Shown: positions 1 through 32,200, counted from the first letter of the stretch. The stretch: 64,000 bases of DNA from Microcebus murinus (GCF_040939455.1 NC_134106.1:77693001-77757000); one strand, 5' to 3'. Program-made: numbers and translations. Notes: generated by a model from the letters alone, not told the origin.

Positions 1-17893
<17,893 letters not shown>

Positions 17894-18810
17894 ACACACG
17901 GTTTCCTCTAATTAGCTGTTATATAATAAATGTGGGTACCCTCTAGTGTCATATATGAATTCTTCAAGAGGACCTGAAGGATGGGTTTTTATTTTTGTGG
18001 TTTTTTAAAAAATATTTCACTAAAGAGTCTATGGAGCATGTTTTTTTTTTTTTTCCCCCCATTGGAATCAATAGGAGGTAATGTTTGGCTGCGGATAGTA
18101 ATGACTGCTCATTTATATAGCCTTCGGCTATAACGGCACAGATATCACTGACAGTTACTTGTAAGAATCAAGCTAGGTTTGTCTGAAATGCTAGAAGACT
18201 TTTTAAATGCCTACTTAGGCATTGCTCACCTAATTATTTTTCTACTGAGTAACTCAAAAGTGACCATTGAATTACAATCTACTTTTTAAAAATCTGAATG
18301 TAAAACAGTAAATAATACATTAAATAATTGGATCCTAGGCATACCAATAAATGTTAAATGTTAACTCAAGTTCCAGGGAAAGAAGCTAGCACTATCTCAT
18401 GCAGTGAAAGTAATTGGTTCTAATGAATTATCCTACCCATACCAGAACCTGTGAGACCAGAAGTTGAAAAAAAATATTGATAAGTCAGCCAGAGATAAGA
18501 CTTTATTAGAAGGTAACACCTGCAAAGCAGCCCACACAATTGGGGCCACTCTTCTTTCTGTCCGTCTTGAGTTACAGAAAGGGTGTCTGCTTGAGACATG
18601 AAGCCAGCAGTAAGGTCCTTTATGCTGTCTCCTGTTCTCTGAAACTCCACGTCTAGGTGGCCCCACGCCCACTGGGTACCTCTCCCTTACTTCTCTGGAT
18701 GCCGAGTTATAATCAATTGAGGACCTCAAATGTCTGCGTGACATCACTCTACTGGGGAAGTTATGCCTGTAGAGATAGTAGAAACCTAAATATTTTCAGA
18801 ACAAGTATTC

Positions 18811-19145
18811 TTTTTTTTTTTTTTTTTTTGAGACAGAGTCTCGCTTTGTTGCCCAGGCTAGAGTGAGTGCCGTGGCGTCAGCCTAGCTCACAGCAACCTC
18901 AAACTCCTGGGCTCGAGTGATCCTTCTGCCTCAGCCTCCCGGGTAGCTGGGACTACAGGCATGCGCCACCATGCCCGGCTAATTTTTTTATATATATATC
19001 AGTTGGCCAATTAATTTCTTTCTATTTATAGTAGAGACAGGGTCTCGCTCTTGCTCAGGCTGGTTTTGAACTCCTGACCTTTAGCAATCCGCCCGCCTCG
19101 GCCTCCCAAGAGCTAGGATTACAGGCGTGAGCCACAGCGCCCAGC
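18811..19145 (-). repeat. Lemur-type Alu in the INPP4A 3' UTR
   Basis: T-run, then 'gagacagagtctcgctttg', the 'gagtgagtgccgtggcg' left arm and the 'agttggccaattaatttct' middle block. Flanked by a perfect direct repeat, cagaacaagtattct, at 18797 and 19146. It lies antisense to INPP4A. Confidence 0.95.
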
Positions 19146-20730
19146 CAGAACAAGTATTCTTTTGCAGGATTTCCAATATATCTTCTAAAAGACAGTACAA
19201 TCATGTTTGAATGTTGATAAAAGGGTCTTATTTTTAGGTTTGCAGTAATTGTTACTTTCCTATTCTCATTCTGTTATGTCAGATGGCTATTGAGAAACAG
19301 TTGAAATTATCTCCTGAAATGATAGTTTGAAAGGGATTTATGGGCCATAAAACTTAGGAATTTTGTAGAAAATTATGTCTTGTCATCTTTTATAAGATGA
19401 TATCTTTATCTGCACAGTAGCAGAGTTTTTTTCCTTAGGGGTTTATATGTTTTATCGATTCTGTTTATGATGATTATGTTTACATGTTATTTAAAAGTCT
19501 GTAAAAGAAATATATGTGGCACATATTAATGATGCTGATCCTAATCATTTGTGAACCTCCTGGAAATTCTTTTTGTCTAAAAGTCTACACAATATTCTTT
19601 TAGCTCCTTTAGAAATGCAAAATAAACTTGGGCCCAGGGTGCTGAGGCACAGAGAGGACCACTCATTGGCAGGGACACGGAGTGGGTGGACAGAGCCTGC
19701 TGTCTCCCGACGCCTGCTGGGAGGAAGACGTGAGCTGGTGTGGAGGATGGCTAATGGGAGAAGCACTCTGCCCCCCACTCACAGCTGGGTACTGGAGGGT
19801 GGGAGGCAGAGAAGCTCCTGTCCACCAAACCCGCTGCACGGGTGGCTGCTGCTGGTGTCAGAGCCTCCTCTTTAAGTGTCGATGCCTATTCAAGACGGTT
19901 TTTAATACGGCTGATTTAGCCTTTCACCTTTGCACCATTTCATTTTATTTGTAATTCTTTAGTTCTATCTTTTTCTCATTTTAACATCACTACTTTTTTA
20001 AAAAAAATTGCCTTGTTTTTTAAAGTTAAATGTTACCCATACTGTTTTCAGGATTTTGTCTGAAGAGCATTAAATATCTGCATTTATCAAAGGGAATATA
20101 GCATATGTTGAGTCATCTGTCAACAATTTTGCATGTGGCACCTTTCTATGAATTATTTTCCCAATTTTTGCTTTATAGTATGAGTCACCAGAAAGCTGTA
20201 AGCCTTGGCTAATCATGTAGAAAAGATCCAGGTTTCAGTATTCTCTCTGAAGGTGTTGTTCCTGGGCTCACGGGCATCACATGCTTCCCAAGCTTGCAGG
20301 GAGAGGGGCGCATTGTGCAGCCTCGGGGCACTAGCACCTCTCTCCACTTGAGAGCTTTGTGTCTTCAGTTGCACAAGGAAGGCAGTTTTATAGGTTACTG
20401 TAAAAGAGAGGTCCCGTCCAATATTCCGCATAAGGCCTCCGTGTTTAAAAAGTGTAATGAGATCTATGGAAAACTGGGAATGTCATTTGGGTTCTGTCAG
20501 AGCTCTTGCAGCACAGTTGCCTTTAGTTTCCTTTAAACATGTAAAAATATTGTATAATACAGTTTTGTCCCTACACAATTGTATTTGACAAGCTTAGTGC
20601 ATTAAAATACTTTTATTTATTTGTTTGGGGCAGTATTAATATACATAAACATATAGTTACTGTTTTATATATTCTTAGCTCATTCAAAGCCATGTATGCT
20701 GTAAATGTGCTAGTCTTTAGAATGACAAAT

Positions 20731-20736
20731 AATAAA
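20731..20736 (+). terminator. INPP4A: INPP4A candidate poly(A) signal AATAAA
   Basis: Canonical hexamer in an AT-rich stretch just before a MIR and clearly intergenic sequence. Overlapping AATAAATAA context. Confidence 0.5.
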
Positions 20737-20924
20737 TAACTGACAAGAATATTAAACTTGGTCTTGCCTGATTCATCTTGTCACATTAGAAGGACTAGTT
20801 CTATGGCCAGCCTTAGACTGGACCAGCACTGAGTGCTTTGGTGCTGAATGCATATGTTTGTAAACATAAGACTATGTGAGACTTCTGTATTATAACCTTG
20901 TTTTCACCTAATTTGAAGTAGAGG

Positions 20925-21150
20925 GGCAGCAGGCTGTGGGGTTGAGAGCATGGACTTTGGCAGCAGACAGACCCAGGTCCCAATCCTGGTTCTGCTACTC
21001 ATGGGCCAGTGACTCTGAACTAGTTGCTTGACCTCTCTGAGCCTCTGTTTCCTCATGTGTAAAGTGTAGACAACAACAGTATGTCCCTGATAAGGTGGTT
21101 GTGAGGCACCCTGGCAGCAAGTGTTTATAAACATTAGCCATTGTTTTTAC
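20925..21150 (+). repeat. MIR, nearly full length
   Basis: Contains the MIR order: 'gagcatggactttggcagc', 'cctggttctgctactca', 'ttgcttgacctctctgagcc', 'tttcctcatgtgtaaagtg'. Plus orientation. Confidence 0.85.
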
Positions 21151-24100
21151 TTTGTCTGTAAACTTGGATCACATCATCTCTGTAGTAGCCTGGTCCTTAC
21201 TGTGTGATTTGTAAAAATGCAATTCCGTGAACATTTGCATTGTTCATTGTCACCAGAATCATCTCATTGTCACCAGGTGCATCTCACACCTTTGCGCCAC
21301 CTTCTGGGCACACATGCCCGATGAGCTCCCTTGGGTAAATGCCTGGCAGTGGAAATGTACAATTAAAGGATAATTTAAATGTTTTAAACTTTCTGAGTTT
21401 TAACATTACCAAAATACTCCCAGAACCTTAAGCTACCACCTGTCAGACATGCCCTTTCCCTTTATTCTCAGTGATGTTGGCAATGGTACCTTGTTTCAAT
21501 TTCCATGTCTTTGATTACTCTGAACACTAAACATCTTTTTTAACTGTATGTTTTCATTTTTGTGACTTCACTGGAGTATTGATCTTTTCCATATGGATTG
21601 AGTGTTTTTAATATACAACATATTAACCCTTTTGTTGTTATGCTGCAGATTTTTTTAACCTATTTATCAGCTGTCACTTGACTTTGTTTATGATAGGGAG
21701 TATATGGAAGTTTTATACGTTTATGTAGTCAAATGTATGTCTTTCTTTTTGATGCTTATTTTGAAATCGAGTCCAGGCTTCACCACCGAAGATGGCACAG
21801 ATGGGGCAGCTGTGCATCCATGAAGTGGGTGTCATGGCATGGTGGCACATCCATGCCAAGGGGCTGGAATGAAGTGCTCATTGGCACCTTCCTTGGTACA
21901 TGGTCCACGCTTGGTTTAATGCTATTAGTGGTTTCTGCAATAGCTCTCATGCCCCAGGGTTATTTATTAAATATTCACATGTTCTTATTTCTGTTCTTAT
22001 TTCAGTTTAACATTTAGATCAATCCATCTAGAATTATTTTGGCATAAACCATTTGGAGTCAGAGGGACTCACTCCTCAAAGGCAGCCCTCATTTTGCTTC
22101 TTTGAAGTTAAGCAATGGGGAAGACGTGTCAAGACACGTGCCATTCTGGTACTGCTCTTGGTTTCCTTTTTAGCCTCTTAGTCTTATAGATGACAGGCAC
22201 AGCCTGGCTGCCCAGGTTGAGTTGGCCTAGGGAGGAAAGTAAGCAGGACTAGAGGTTAGAGCTGCCCCATTTGTACTCTGAGGACAGATATGATTAGCCA
22301 TTGGGAGGCTGTTACTGCATTGCAGGTTCTAATTCTTTACTAATTAGTAACAATATTACACAGCAAGTAGTGCCATTTTTTAATAGAGGTTTCTCCAAAG
22401 TCTTCATCAGCATCATCTGTTCCTCGTGTTGTAGTAATGAGTGATGGAGCTTCCTGAGCAAGCACTGTGACCTCTAGGCACAGTAGAGATGCCAGCATTT
22501 CTCTCTTTTCTCAGGAAGGGAGGAGAACTGCTTCTGTGCATGAGGTATTGGAAGCCTGTGGCTAGACGGGCCTGGTCTCATGTCTGGATGTCCTGTCATG
22601 CCCCTGGGATGGCTCTTCTGGAACCAGCACCTTCTCCTGGCAGCAGGCCCTCATGAAATTCTCCATTTAGAGATGGACAAACTCCCTTTTTTAGGTCACT
22701 TTTTTGTTTTTTTCCCTCAAATGTCCTCCCTTACAAGCCCCTATTAAGGATTGATTGTTCAGTAAGTTATAGTGAAGGTACTGCCTGCTGTATACAAACC
22801 CCAGCCCGGTCACAAGTTCCCTGGGGGCCTGCAGGGATGACAGAACCAAAGTGGGGAGGGCAGTGGAAAACAGCTCAGGCTGCCTGGCCCAGCTGGACTG
22901 CTCATGAAGGCCTCCTAGAGGGATGCGCACAGCTGCCTTATAGGTAGGTACCTAGAATGTTTTTTATACCTTCAAATGTGCCCTCTTCTCAATGATTCTA
23001 GGTATTTCCAGAAGTAGAAAGTAATCACATTTCCAGTGCATAAAATCCAGTATTTGAAATCAGTAATGAAGATAGGGAAAAAAAAGCAAAGTAAAAATCT
23101 CTTTTTGAGAGGTATATGCTAACCCAAAAGGCCTTTCTTTCATTCTTGTGACCACCAAGCAGCACGGGCTCTAGCAAGGGCAAGAAAGGTGAGTTGTAGA
23201 GATGGAAACTTCTATTCAGCAGGCTCTATGTTTCCAATGGGAGCCCTGGAAACAAAACAGCCCTGGCCAGGACTGATTGATCACCTGATGCCGTGCACAC
23301 ACTGACCATGGGCATCAGCACAGTGGACGTTGGCCCCAGGATCAGTCTTTGGTTTGGCTGAAGACCATATGGTGACTTTTAGGTGGGGAGAACAGGTGGG
23401 AGCTTCACCGTGCTCTGGAGTGCAGTGGGATCCTGTGAGTTGGCCAACACAAGCGCCCTCTCCCCTGCCAGGGCCACCAGGGAGGCTTCTCCAGCTCCAA
23501 GCTGCACCCTCAATAGAACACCCCTCCCCATCCTTTGCTAACCTTTGGCAGATGGGTGATAACTTGGCCTTATTTTTATTAGCCATCACTACCCAAGCTA
23601 TGACAGATCCCGCAGGTGCAGAATCAGAATATCCACACTCTCCAGATGCCCTCCCCATTGGGCCCCCTGGTGCCTCTACACCGTCTTTGCCATGACTCCT
23701 GCCTGCACCAGGCCCCGGTGGCCCTTTCAGGCCAGTCCAGGCAGGTCTGTCACACTCTGTTATACCACTTAACATAAATGCTTAGGAGATAGGTTAGAGA
23801 GGGTAGAAAACATGTTTCCATTTCCACAGCTATGAGAGAGATACACATAGAGACAATGCACTTCATTGCCTCCCTCTCCTTGCCACCCTCCCCTCTCTTG
23901 GCTTCAGTGGCTTGACTCGCTCTCCTGGTTGTTCTATGTTTGACCATCCTTCACTCTCAGATTTGCTTGTCATCTTCTATCTACCACTAATATTGTGGTG
24001 TCCCCAGAGTTGTCTGTAACTGTCTTCTCACACAGGATGTTCTTCCTAAAAAATCTTAGCCATTCCTATGGATTGAATGGCCACTTTCATGCTAATGACT

Positions 24101-25034
24101 CCCAAACTTCTACGTCCGTCCCAGACTCTCTCCCAAAGTGCAGATCCATCTACACATCCAACCAGATCCTAGTCATTTTGCTTGAGTGTCTCTGGGCATC
24201 TCAAACACAGCATGCTCACACACTCCCCTCCTCCACGCTGGCTGAGGCCTCCCTGATAAATGACCTCAGCTTCCACCTGGGGGTTATCATCCTGTCAGCC
24301 ACTAAGATCTGTATCTCTTCAGCCCATCCCATAATTTCTATGTACACACTCACAGCCCTGGTCTGTGTCTGAGTTCCCTGTGATCTGGACTACTACTGAG
24401 CCTCCTCATTCCTCCTCCAAGGCCCATTACAGCCACACTCTCCTATATAGTGATTTCTGCACACAGAATGAATTGGCCCTTAAACAAAATTTTCCCCACA
24501 CTGAGTGTTGAATATGACTATTACATCATGCATATCCTGCCCATTGTATCTTTTACGTATTCACAAGAGCAAGTATAATGCCTGCTATGAAGGAGCTACT
24601 CAGAGTTTATTGAATAAAGAGAGTAAAAAAATGGTATTTTTGTCGTCAATTGAAATCTTTCCTATTTAAGTACTTTACCATATTGCTTTTCTCTATATAT
24701 AATCAGTTATTCTAAACACATCACAAGGACCCAAATTAACAGGTCCAAGGAAAAGGCAAACTTAAGAGCAGAGCATGACAAACTTGAAGACAATGGGAGG
24801 GTTTCTGTTGAAAGGCATTACAGGGGTTTCAGTCAATGGTCTATTTGATCTGGATGGAAGTTACATGATAATTTATAGTTATTTGTTAATATACAAATGT
24901 CCTATTCACTTTCCTGTATACTCGTTGTATTTAACAATACAAGTTAAATGTTAGAAACCAACCCACCATTCAATGAACAATCTGAAAAGGAAATTTTAGA
25001 AAATAAAATACTTAGGAAACCAAGGACCAAGGAG

Positions 25035-26715
25035 ACAAAAGTCATATATTGAAAACTTCAAGTTTTTGCTGGAAAAAATTAAATACACCAATAAATGGGA
25101 AGATACCTTGTATGCATGGACTGAAAGACCTAATATTAAGATGAGAATACTATTCAAAGTGATCTACAGATTCAGTGTACATACTATCAAAATCCCAGCA
25201 GCATGTTTTGCAGAAATAGAAAAATCCATCCTAAAATTCACATGAAATCTCAAGGGATTCCCAAATAGCCAGAACAACCTTGAACAGAACAGCCTTGAAA
25301 ATAACAAAGCTGGAAATCTTATACTTCTTGATTTCAAAACTTATTACAGAGTGACAGTAATCAAAACAGTGTGTCAGTGGCATAAATAAGACACATACAG
25401 AGCAACAGGACAGAATATAAAGCTCTGAAATATAAACCCTGGCATATGTAGTCAAATGATTTTCTACAAAGGTGCTAAGACTATTCATTGGGGAAAAGAC
25501 AGTCTTTTCAACAAATGATGTTTGGAAAACCAGATATCCTCATGCAAAAGAACAAAGTTGGATGCTTACCTTGTACCATAAACAAAAGTTAAAATGGATC
25601 AAACATATAACCTAAAAGCTAAAACTATAGAACTCCTAGAAGAAAACACAGGGGAAAAGCTTCATTGGATTGGACAGTGATTTCTTGGATATGACACCAA
25701 AATCAGAAATAGACTACATCAAAATTAAAAATTTGTGTGCATCAAAGGATACAATCAACAAAATGAAAAGGCAGCCTACAGAATGTGAGAGAATATTTGC
25801 AAATCATGTATCTGATAAGGATTCATATCTAGAATATATAAGGAACTTCAACAACCTAAGAGCAAAGAACCCAACTGAAAAATCAGTCAAAAGACCCGAA
25901 TATACATGTCTCCAAAGAAGATATACAAATGGCCAACAAGCACATGAAATAATGCTCAACATCACTAGTCATTAGGGAAATGCAAATCAAAACCACAATG
26001 AGATGCCACCTCATACTCATCAGATGACCCGTAAACAAACAAACAAAAAAAGAAAATAAGTGTTGGTAAAGCTATGGAAAAATTGGAACCCTTGTACACT
26101 GTTGGAAATGTAAACTGGTGCAGCTGCTGTGGAAAACACTAGGACAGTTCTTCAAAAAATTAAAAATTACCATATGATCTGGCAATTCCATTTCTGGTTA
26201 TAGACCCACAAGAATTGAAAACAGGGTCTCAGAAATATTTTGTACACCCATGTTCATAGCAGCATTATTCACAGTGGCCCAAAGGTGGAAGCAACCCAAG
26301 TGTTCATTGATGAATAGAAAAGCAAAATGTGGTATATACATACAATGGAATATTATTTGGCCTTAAAAAGGAAGGAAATTTTGATACATACAACATGGAT
26401 GAACCTTGAGGACATTATACAAGTGAAATAGGCCAAAGAAAACAAATACGGTATGACCCCACTCCTGAGGCACTTAAGTAGTCAAATTCATAGAGACAGA
26501 AAGTAGAATGGTGATTGCCAGGGGTAGACACCAGGAGTAGGGGAAATGCTGGGGGTGAAGGGGAGTTGTCTAATGAACAGAGTTTCATTTTTGCAAGATG
26601 AAAAAAGAGTTTTGGGATTGATTGCATAATAATGTGAATGTACTTAACACTACCCAACAGTACTTTTAAAAATAGTTAAGATAGTAAATTTTTTTTACCA
26701 CATGTATTTACCACA
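25035..26715 (+). mobile_element. 5'-truncated LINE-1 3' part (ORF2 end and 3' UTR)
   Basis: Typical L1 ORF2 3' sequence with many stops: 'atcaaaatcccagcagc', then a frame FLDMTPKSEIDYIKIKN at about 25680-25975, then 'aaatgcaaatcaaaaccaca', 'gcagcattattcacagtggc' and an A-rich end. Inactive remnant. Confidence 0.85.
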
Positions 26716-26759
26716 ATTAAAAATGTTTTAATATAGGCATTACTAATGTTAAATTGTTA

Positions 26760-27850
26760 CTAATAAAGGCATGAGAAATTATTTTTAAAATAAATCATGG
26801 ACTTACATGTAAGAGGTAAAACTATAAACTCTTACATGAAAATATAGGAATGAATTTTCACAAGCATACCATTAGGCAATAGTTTCTTATATACACCAAA
26901 AGCAAAATAAATTGTAATTTACCAAAATCAGATATTGTGCTTCAAAGGACACCATCAAAAAAGTGAAAAGACATACCACAAATTGGGACAATTTGCCACT
27001 TATCTTTAAGGGACTTCCAACTCAACAAAAAGAATGATAACCCAACTGAAAACTGGACTAAGGACTTGAATGTTTATTTCTTCATATACGAATGGCCAAT
27101 AAGCAAAGGAAAACATGCTAAAATAGTTAGGAAAATGAAAGTGAAAATTCCAATTAGATATTATCTCATACCCAGAATGGCTGTAAACAAATAAATAACA
27201 ACTGTTGATGATGATGTGGAGAAACTGGAACCCTCATACATTGTTGGGAGAAATGTAAAATGGCACAACCACTATGGAAAATTTTGGCAGGGGATCGAAA
27301 TGTCAAAGTAGGAATTATACAACCCTATAATTCCAATCTTGGGGAACTAAAACATTATGTCCATGCAAAAGTTGTTCACCAATGTTCATAGTGTTATTCA
27401 TAATAGCCCCAAAGTGGAAACAACCCAAACTCTACCAACTGATTGGATAAATAAAATGTGGAATATCTATACTATGGTATATTGAGCAATAAAAAGTAAT
27501 GAAGTACAGATAGATGCTATTCATGGATGAACCTTGAAAACATTATGGTAAGTGAAAGAAGTCAGTCATGAAAGGCTACATATTATATAATTCCATTTAT
27601 ATAACAAGTCCAGAATAGGCAAGTCTATAGAGACAGAAAGTGTAATAGTGATTGTCAGCAGCTGGAAGGAATGAGAAGTGACTGCTAATGGGGGTACAGG
27701 TTTCTCTTTGGTAATGAAAATGTTCTGGAATCAGTGGTAATGGTTTCACAACTCTGTGAACATACTAAAATTCACTGAGTTGTACCGTTTAAGGGTGAAT
27801 TTTATGGTATGTGAATTTCTCCTAATAAAGCTCTCAATAAAGCTGTTACT
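26760..27850 (+). mobile_element. Second, older LINE-1 3' fragment
   Basis: It repeats the same L1 order as the copy just upstream ('cttcaaaggacaccatcaa', 'ctggaaccctcatacattg', 'aatgtggaatatctatac') but is more diverged and lies directly behind it in the same orientation. Confidence 0.8.
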
Positions 27851-28937
27851 AAACAAAGATGACAGAGTTTTCTAAAATACATTTTAGAGACTTTCACTTT
27901 TAATAAAAGTTGTAGTATTTAAATAAATATGCAACAGTTATTGGAAAAATCCATCATTTTCCCTTTCCTGGTGAATGATAGTACACATAACAGACCTCAG
28001 TGATATTCTGCAACAGTGATCCTTGCTGGTGTGGAATTCTCACAGCCTTTTTGGGTGAACCTTTAAAAATGCAAGTGAGCTATATAATACCTTGATTGCT
28101 TTAACTCCAATGAACTGTGAAGAATAAAGAAGCTATGGCTCTTCATTCTTCATTAACAAAAATAAAACTGGAAACTTGGATTCCTGTTTGGCTCTCTATT
28201 GTATTAAGTGTTAGAATAAAATTACTGTAATGGTAAATTTTTTCCACCACTTTGTGTTTTTTACTCTTGCTTTCTCTAGTGAACACCTGTTATTTCAGTT
28301 TGCTCCAAATCCCTTTTAGTATAAGGGCCCCTCATCCAATGTGATTCTGACAGGAGTTACCACTGATAGTGCATCTGAGCCAGGCCTGGCCAAGAGCACA
28401 GGTCCCCATCTCTTCTCCACAGGGACTGGTCCAATGCAAGGGCAGACGATCCAGAGATCAGAGTCCTTGTGTAGGATTTGATTTGTGCACCCTGGAAAAG
28501 GAAGTTCTCTCATTTTTGGATCATAGATCGTAAGGATGTGGGCTTGTAGCTGACAGTGGCCCATTATGTGGAGAGGGCCAGCCTGCAAATGAAAACAGGA
28601 AACAAACAGGAGATGATGGCAACATCATCTGAGGCTTGGCATCCAGCTATACTGGATGATATGAAACTTCTGAGGCTGTAACTTAAGTGAATCAGTGCAA
28701 ATGAAGTATTTTTTCGTTAAGGAATCAAACATTATTTTAGAACTAAATAAGACAGGTTGAATAAAAGAAAAAGTTTTATGCTAAACTTTCCCAATGGACA
28801 TCTTCTGGACAGGTTTCATGTTATAGATTGTGTCAGTGGCCTTCAGGATGTACAAATTGTGTAACTTGATTGAAGAGTCAAGTTTGAAAATAACAGTCTG
28901 CCCATTCTTTGTGCTTTAGAACAATGCTCAAAACACA

Positions 28938-28943
28938 TTTATT
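28938..28943 (-). terminator. COA5: COA5 candidate poly(A) signal
   Basis: TTTATT on the plus strand, AATAAA on the gene strand, 231 bases beyond the stop. The human transcript may run further, so this may be a proximal site only. Confidence 0.3.
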
Positions 28944-29174
28944 ATGCTCCCAGCCCATAACTGTTAAATTTTTCTTCTAAAACTAACTTACATCAAGAGA
29001 ATCATTTACTTTATATATATTCAAAAACACAACTCATCCATTTTCTCTAGTGTTCCATGGAAGGAAAAAGTGGTTCAACCAAAGAGATGTAGAAAAAACT
29101 GTTTCCTATTTTGACTCTGTTTTAATGGCCAGAGAAAATCCTTTGTTGTTTTCATCTTGGTTTCAATAATGGTA

Positions 29175-29216
29175 TCAATAACCTTTTCTTCCTCTGAATC
29201 TTGATCTGGCATCCAA
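29175..29216 (-). CDS. COA5: COA5 coding exon 3 and stop
   Basis: 42 bp after a tattttcag-type acceptor. It encodes LDARSRFRGRKGY and TGA (29177-29175). It is too short for a simple ORF scan and was found by searching for the conserved basic tail. Confidence 0.93.
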   Translation of the reverse strand: MDARSRFRGRKGY

Positions 29217-32200
29217 CTGAAAATAAATGTACAATTAAATCAAATTTGGTACAATATAATTAATTAAACACAACTTTGGTAAGAGGTGTCACTGTATAAG
29301 AGAAGTAAACCAATTTCCAGCAAAACCAAAAAGCCAATTTGTCAGAGCTACCACGATCAAACACAATAACAAATGAAGATGGCATTAAAAACAAAAGTTC
29401 CACTTAAGGGCGATAACTAAGGATTTTCCTCTCAAGTAGAATCCAAGTCACATTTACTTTTTCTTTGGACTATAGTCAATGCGTGTTCTTTTAGAAAACT
29501 TTCTAGGTTTAGGTTAATATTCAAATGTATTTGAAATCTTTAAATAAATTGCAACTGGGAGTGGGGGAAAGAGCGCTAAAAAATGTTAGGTAACACAATC
29601 ATTTTGGGATTAAAAATCCTTCAAGTCAATTACCTCCTCATAGGCTGACAAAATGTTAACTTAGCCTCACAGTGCAGCTACTTAAGGGTGGGAGGTAAGA
29701 GTGGAAGGTTCTCAAGTCAGCTTATAAGGCAAAATTGCATAGTCAATTATCACTCCCCAGAAATTCTACAGGAAGGAATTATTTTGGCAACCAACCCTTA
29801 CCAATGGGTCCAACACAGCCAGTGTGGGACACCCAGCCATTTATTCATCTGAATACTACATGAAGTAGCTATGAGCCATATTTTCATAAATAATCTTTAA
29901 ACATGGGAATCATAAGCTGATGAGCTTACTCATACTATATGGGAACAGTTGATTCAAAGTTCCCATATTATCTTCAATGAGACTTAAATAGTAAGCAAAA
30001 TTATTGGCACAATTGTTGTTTCTGTTTTTTGCCAAGTATGTATGATTGAAGTCATGTTAGTTGTGACATGATTCTGCTCATTCTGGAGAACTAATGGTGA
30101 GTCCCGGGGAAAGACTGTAAGAATCTATAGTCTGGTAGAAAGTTCCCTAGAGTGCTCTTTCTAGTGTCAAAGCATAAGTGAAGCTCTGCCTTGTATTGAT
30201 ACTCAGAAATGGTCAGAAGCACTTCTTCCTTTTTATTCCAGATTGCTAGAAATTTCTGCAGAAGGTGGATAAGTTGTAAAAATTAAAGAAATAAAAATTC
30301 TGATATCTTAATTTCTTTGGAGATCATGGAGCAGGGAATTTCAGGGAGCTTACTATAAATTCAGTCATTTGATATGATTACATAGTATAATTCACTATCT
30401 CTACACTAAGTATTCTTCATGACTTCTCTATTACCTAAACATGTTCTAAAATTCTTAACAAATCTAAAGCCTTGTATTTTACAGGGGTAACAACACTATG
30501 GAAAGGGAGGCAAGAAAATCCTTCTCTCTTTTTACATAAAATGACAGGAAAAGATGGCAGAGAACTGTGTCATTGAGAAAGGAAACAGCATGGCCAAATT
30601 TAATGTAACTGTATACCCTCCCTGTATCTGGCTAGCATGCTCAAGTTATTTATGACTGCTCCTGGATCATAAATATCTGTACCCTCTGTTTCTTTTGTCA
30701 ACAACAACAACAACAAAAGGATTTGCAGTGTAACTCCTAAATAAACAAAAGCATGCTCAAGTCCAATGAATGCTTTCTTTAAAAGAATGCTCATATTTCT
30801 GATTTCCTTCTTTCCTTTCTCCAAGAAAAGGCTCTCAGTTTCCATTCCAAAGATCTCTATAGATCTTTCAAATCAAAGAATGTTAGAGCAGAACCCAAGA
30901 GACCTGTAATGCCTTCCCAGGCCCTTTTCCCACAATCTGTCACTCCAAAATTTGAACACAGATACTGACATTTTCTCCTAGTCACATAAGGCAAAAGTGT
31001 ATACACCTTAGACCTCCACATCATAGATTTGTGGATGACTGCCAAATGACCTGAGTTCAGAGTGACCAACATCAACTTTCAACCATTTACACTTGCCAAG
31101 ACTTCATTCTGGTACTTTCAGAAATTCACGCAGGTCAGCAGCTGTGGTTGGCAGTGACAGAATAACAGGACAGTTAGCTCCAGGCTTTCATGAATGCTAC
31201 CTAATATTCAACTCACCAGAGTAAGAAATACTATCTATATCCTTTTTCTGAACTACATCACTGCAACTTATTTATAACCATTAAGTCACTCATATATTTA
31301 ACTTCACATAACTAATTTTTAGCATAAGCTTTTAAAAACCTTTATCCACTTACCATTGATCTTTTACACTCAAAAAATGAATATTTCAAAGCTTTGCAGT
31401 ATCCTTCCTTCAAACACTGCCGAGGGGATTTTCCTTCCTATGACACATAAAAAAATATAAACACCTGGGAAATTTTCTCACAAAGTACAAAATAACTGTC
31501 CTTCTGAAAATAGTTTTTTTAAAAATGTTCACAGAGGAAAATAGAAAGTTATATAAGAAATTATTCTCAATTCCTTTTGATTATTGGTGCTTACAGAGAA
31601 AAGGGATAGAATAAAATTGTAAAGCAACTTTTATGCACTTTAAGGACACAATCTTGAGTCCTTGAAAACACTAGTTTCCATGGGATACTTTTCTTTAGAA
31701 TGTTTATATAAAATTGATAAATGGATATCTTCATTTTCTTACAGATGAGAACTGTGAATTAAATGCAGTAAAAATCAGAAGATTTTTAGTGTTGGTACTA
31801 AACACTTCCCATAGATGTTAATGAGGTAGGCTGGAGTACTTAAACTTGGAAAAACATAACCCAGATTTCACCTGCTCTGCACACTCAGGGACTTTCCCTC
31901 AATCAGATTTTGACTCTCCAACCCCATCACTGCAACCACTCCCCCAACCTTGATTTTGCAGGTGCCACACTTCCCTAGTTTTTACTATGAAAAAAGCTAC
32001 AGGGTACCACATCCATGGTGTTCCTGTTCCCTAGGAATCTTGGCCACTTTCTAGTCTGTTGTCTGCCTGGATCCTATACATCAGTGATTCTCATAAGTGG
32101 ATCATAATAGCAAGCTACCTCTCACTAGTACATTCCTCCCCAAACTCTGCAATACTGATGGAGTATGTTGCCCACGTGAACAAGGTGGAGGCAGACAAGA

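Larger units (their letters stand above)
17894..20755 (+). other. INPP4A: INPP4A 3' UTR
   Basis: About 2.9 kb from the TGA to a cluster with AATAAA at 20731-20736. An early AATAAA at 17925-17930 could give a very short UTR. The region is AT-rich and carries one antisense Alu (18811-19145). The end is inferred from the poly(A) signal and the known size of the mammalian UTR, not from transcript data. Confidence 0.6.
20756..28900. other. Intergenic region INPP4A-COA5 (converging ends)
   Basis: Holds a MIR (about 20925-21150), a possible old L1 fragment (21430-21740), L1 3' fragments (25035-26715 and 26760-27850) and otherwise unassigned sequence. 22050-23950 shows no gene. 24000-24450 resembles an old L2-like stretch. 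28316-28588 has an open minus-strand frame of 90 codons that I do not recognise. Confidence 0.6.

Noticed and set aside
25670..25975. 101-codon plus-strand open frame
   Set aside because: It is a remnant of L1 ORF2, already covered by the L1 fragment; not a gene.
28319..28588. 90-codon minus-strand open frame downstream of COA5
   Set aside because: No family resemblance, no splice or start support; possibly COA5 3' UTR or an old repeat.
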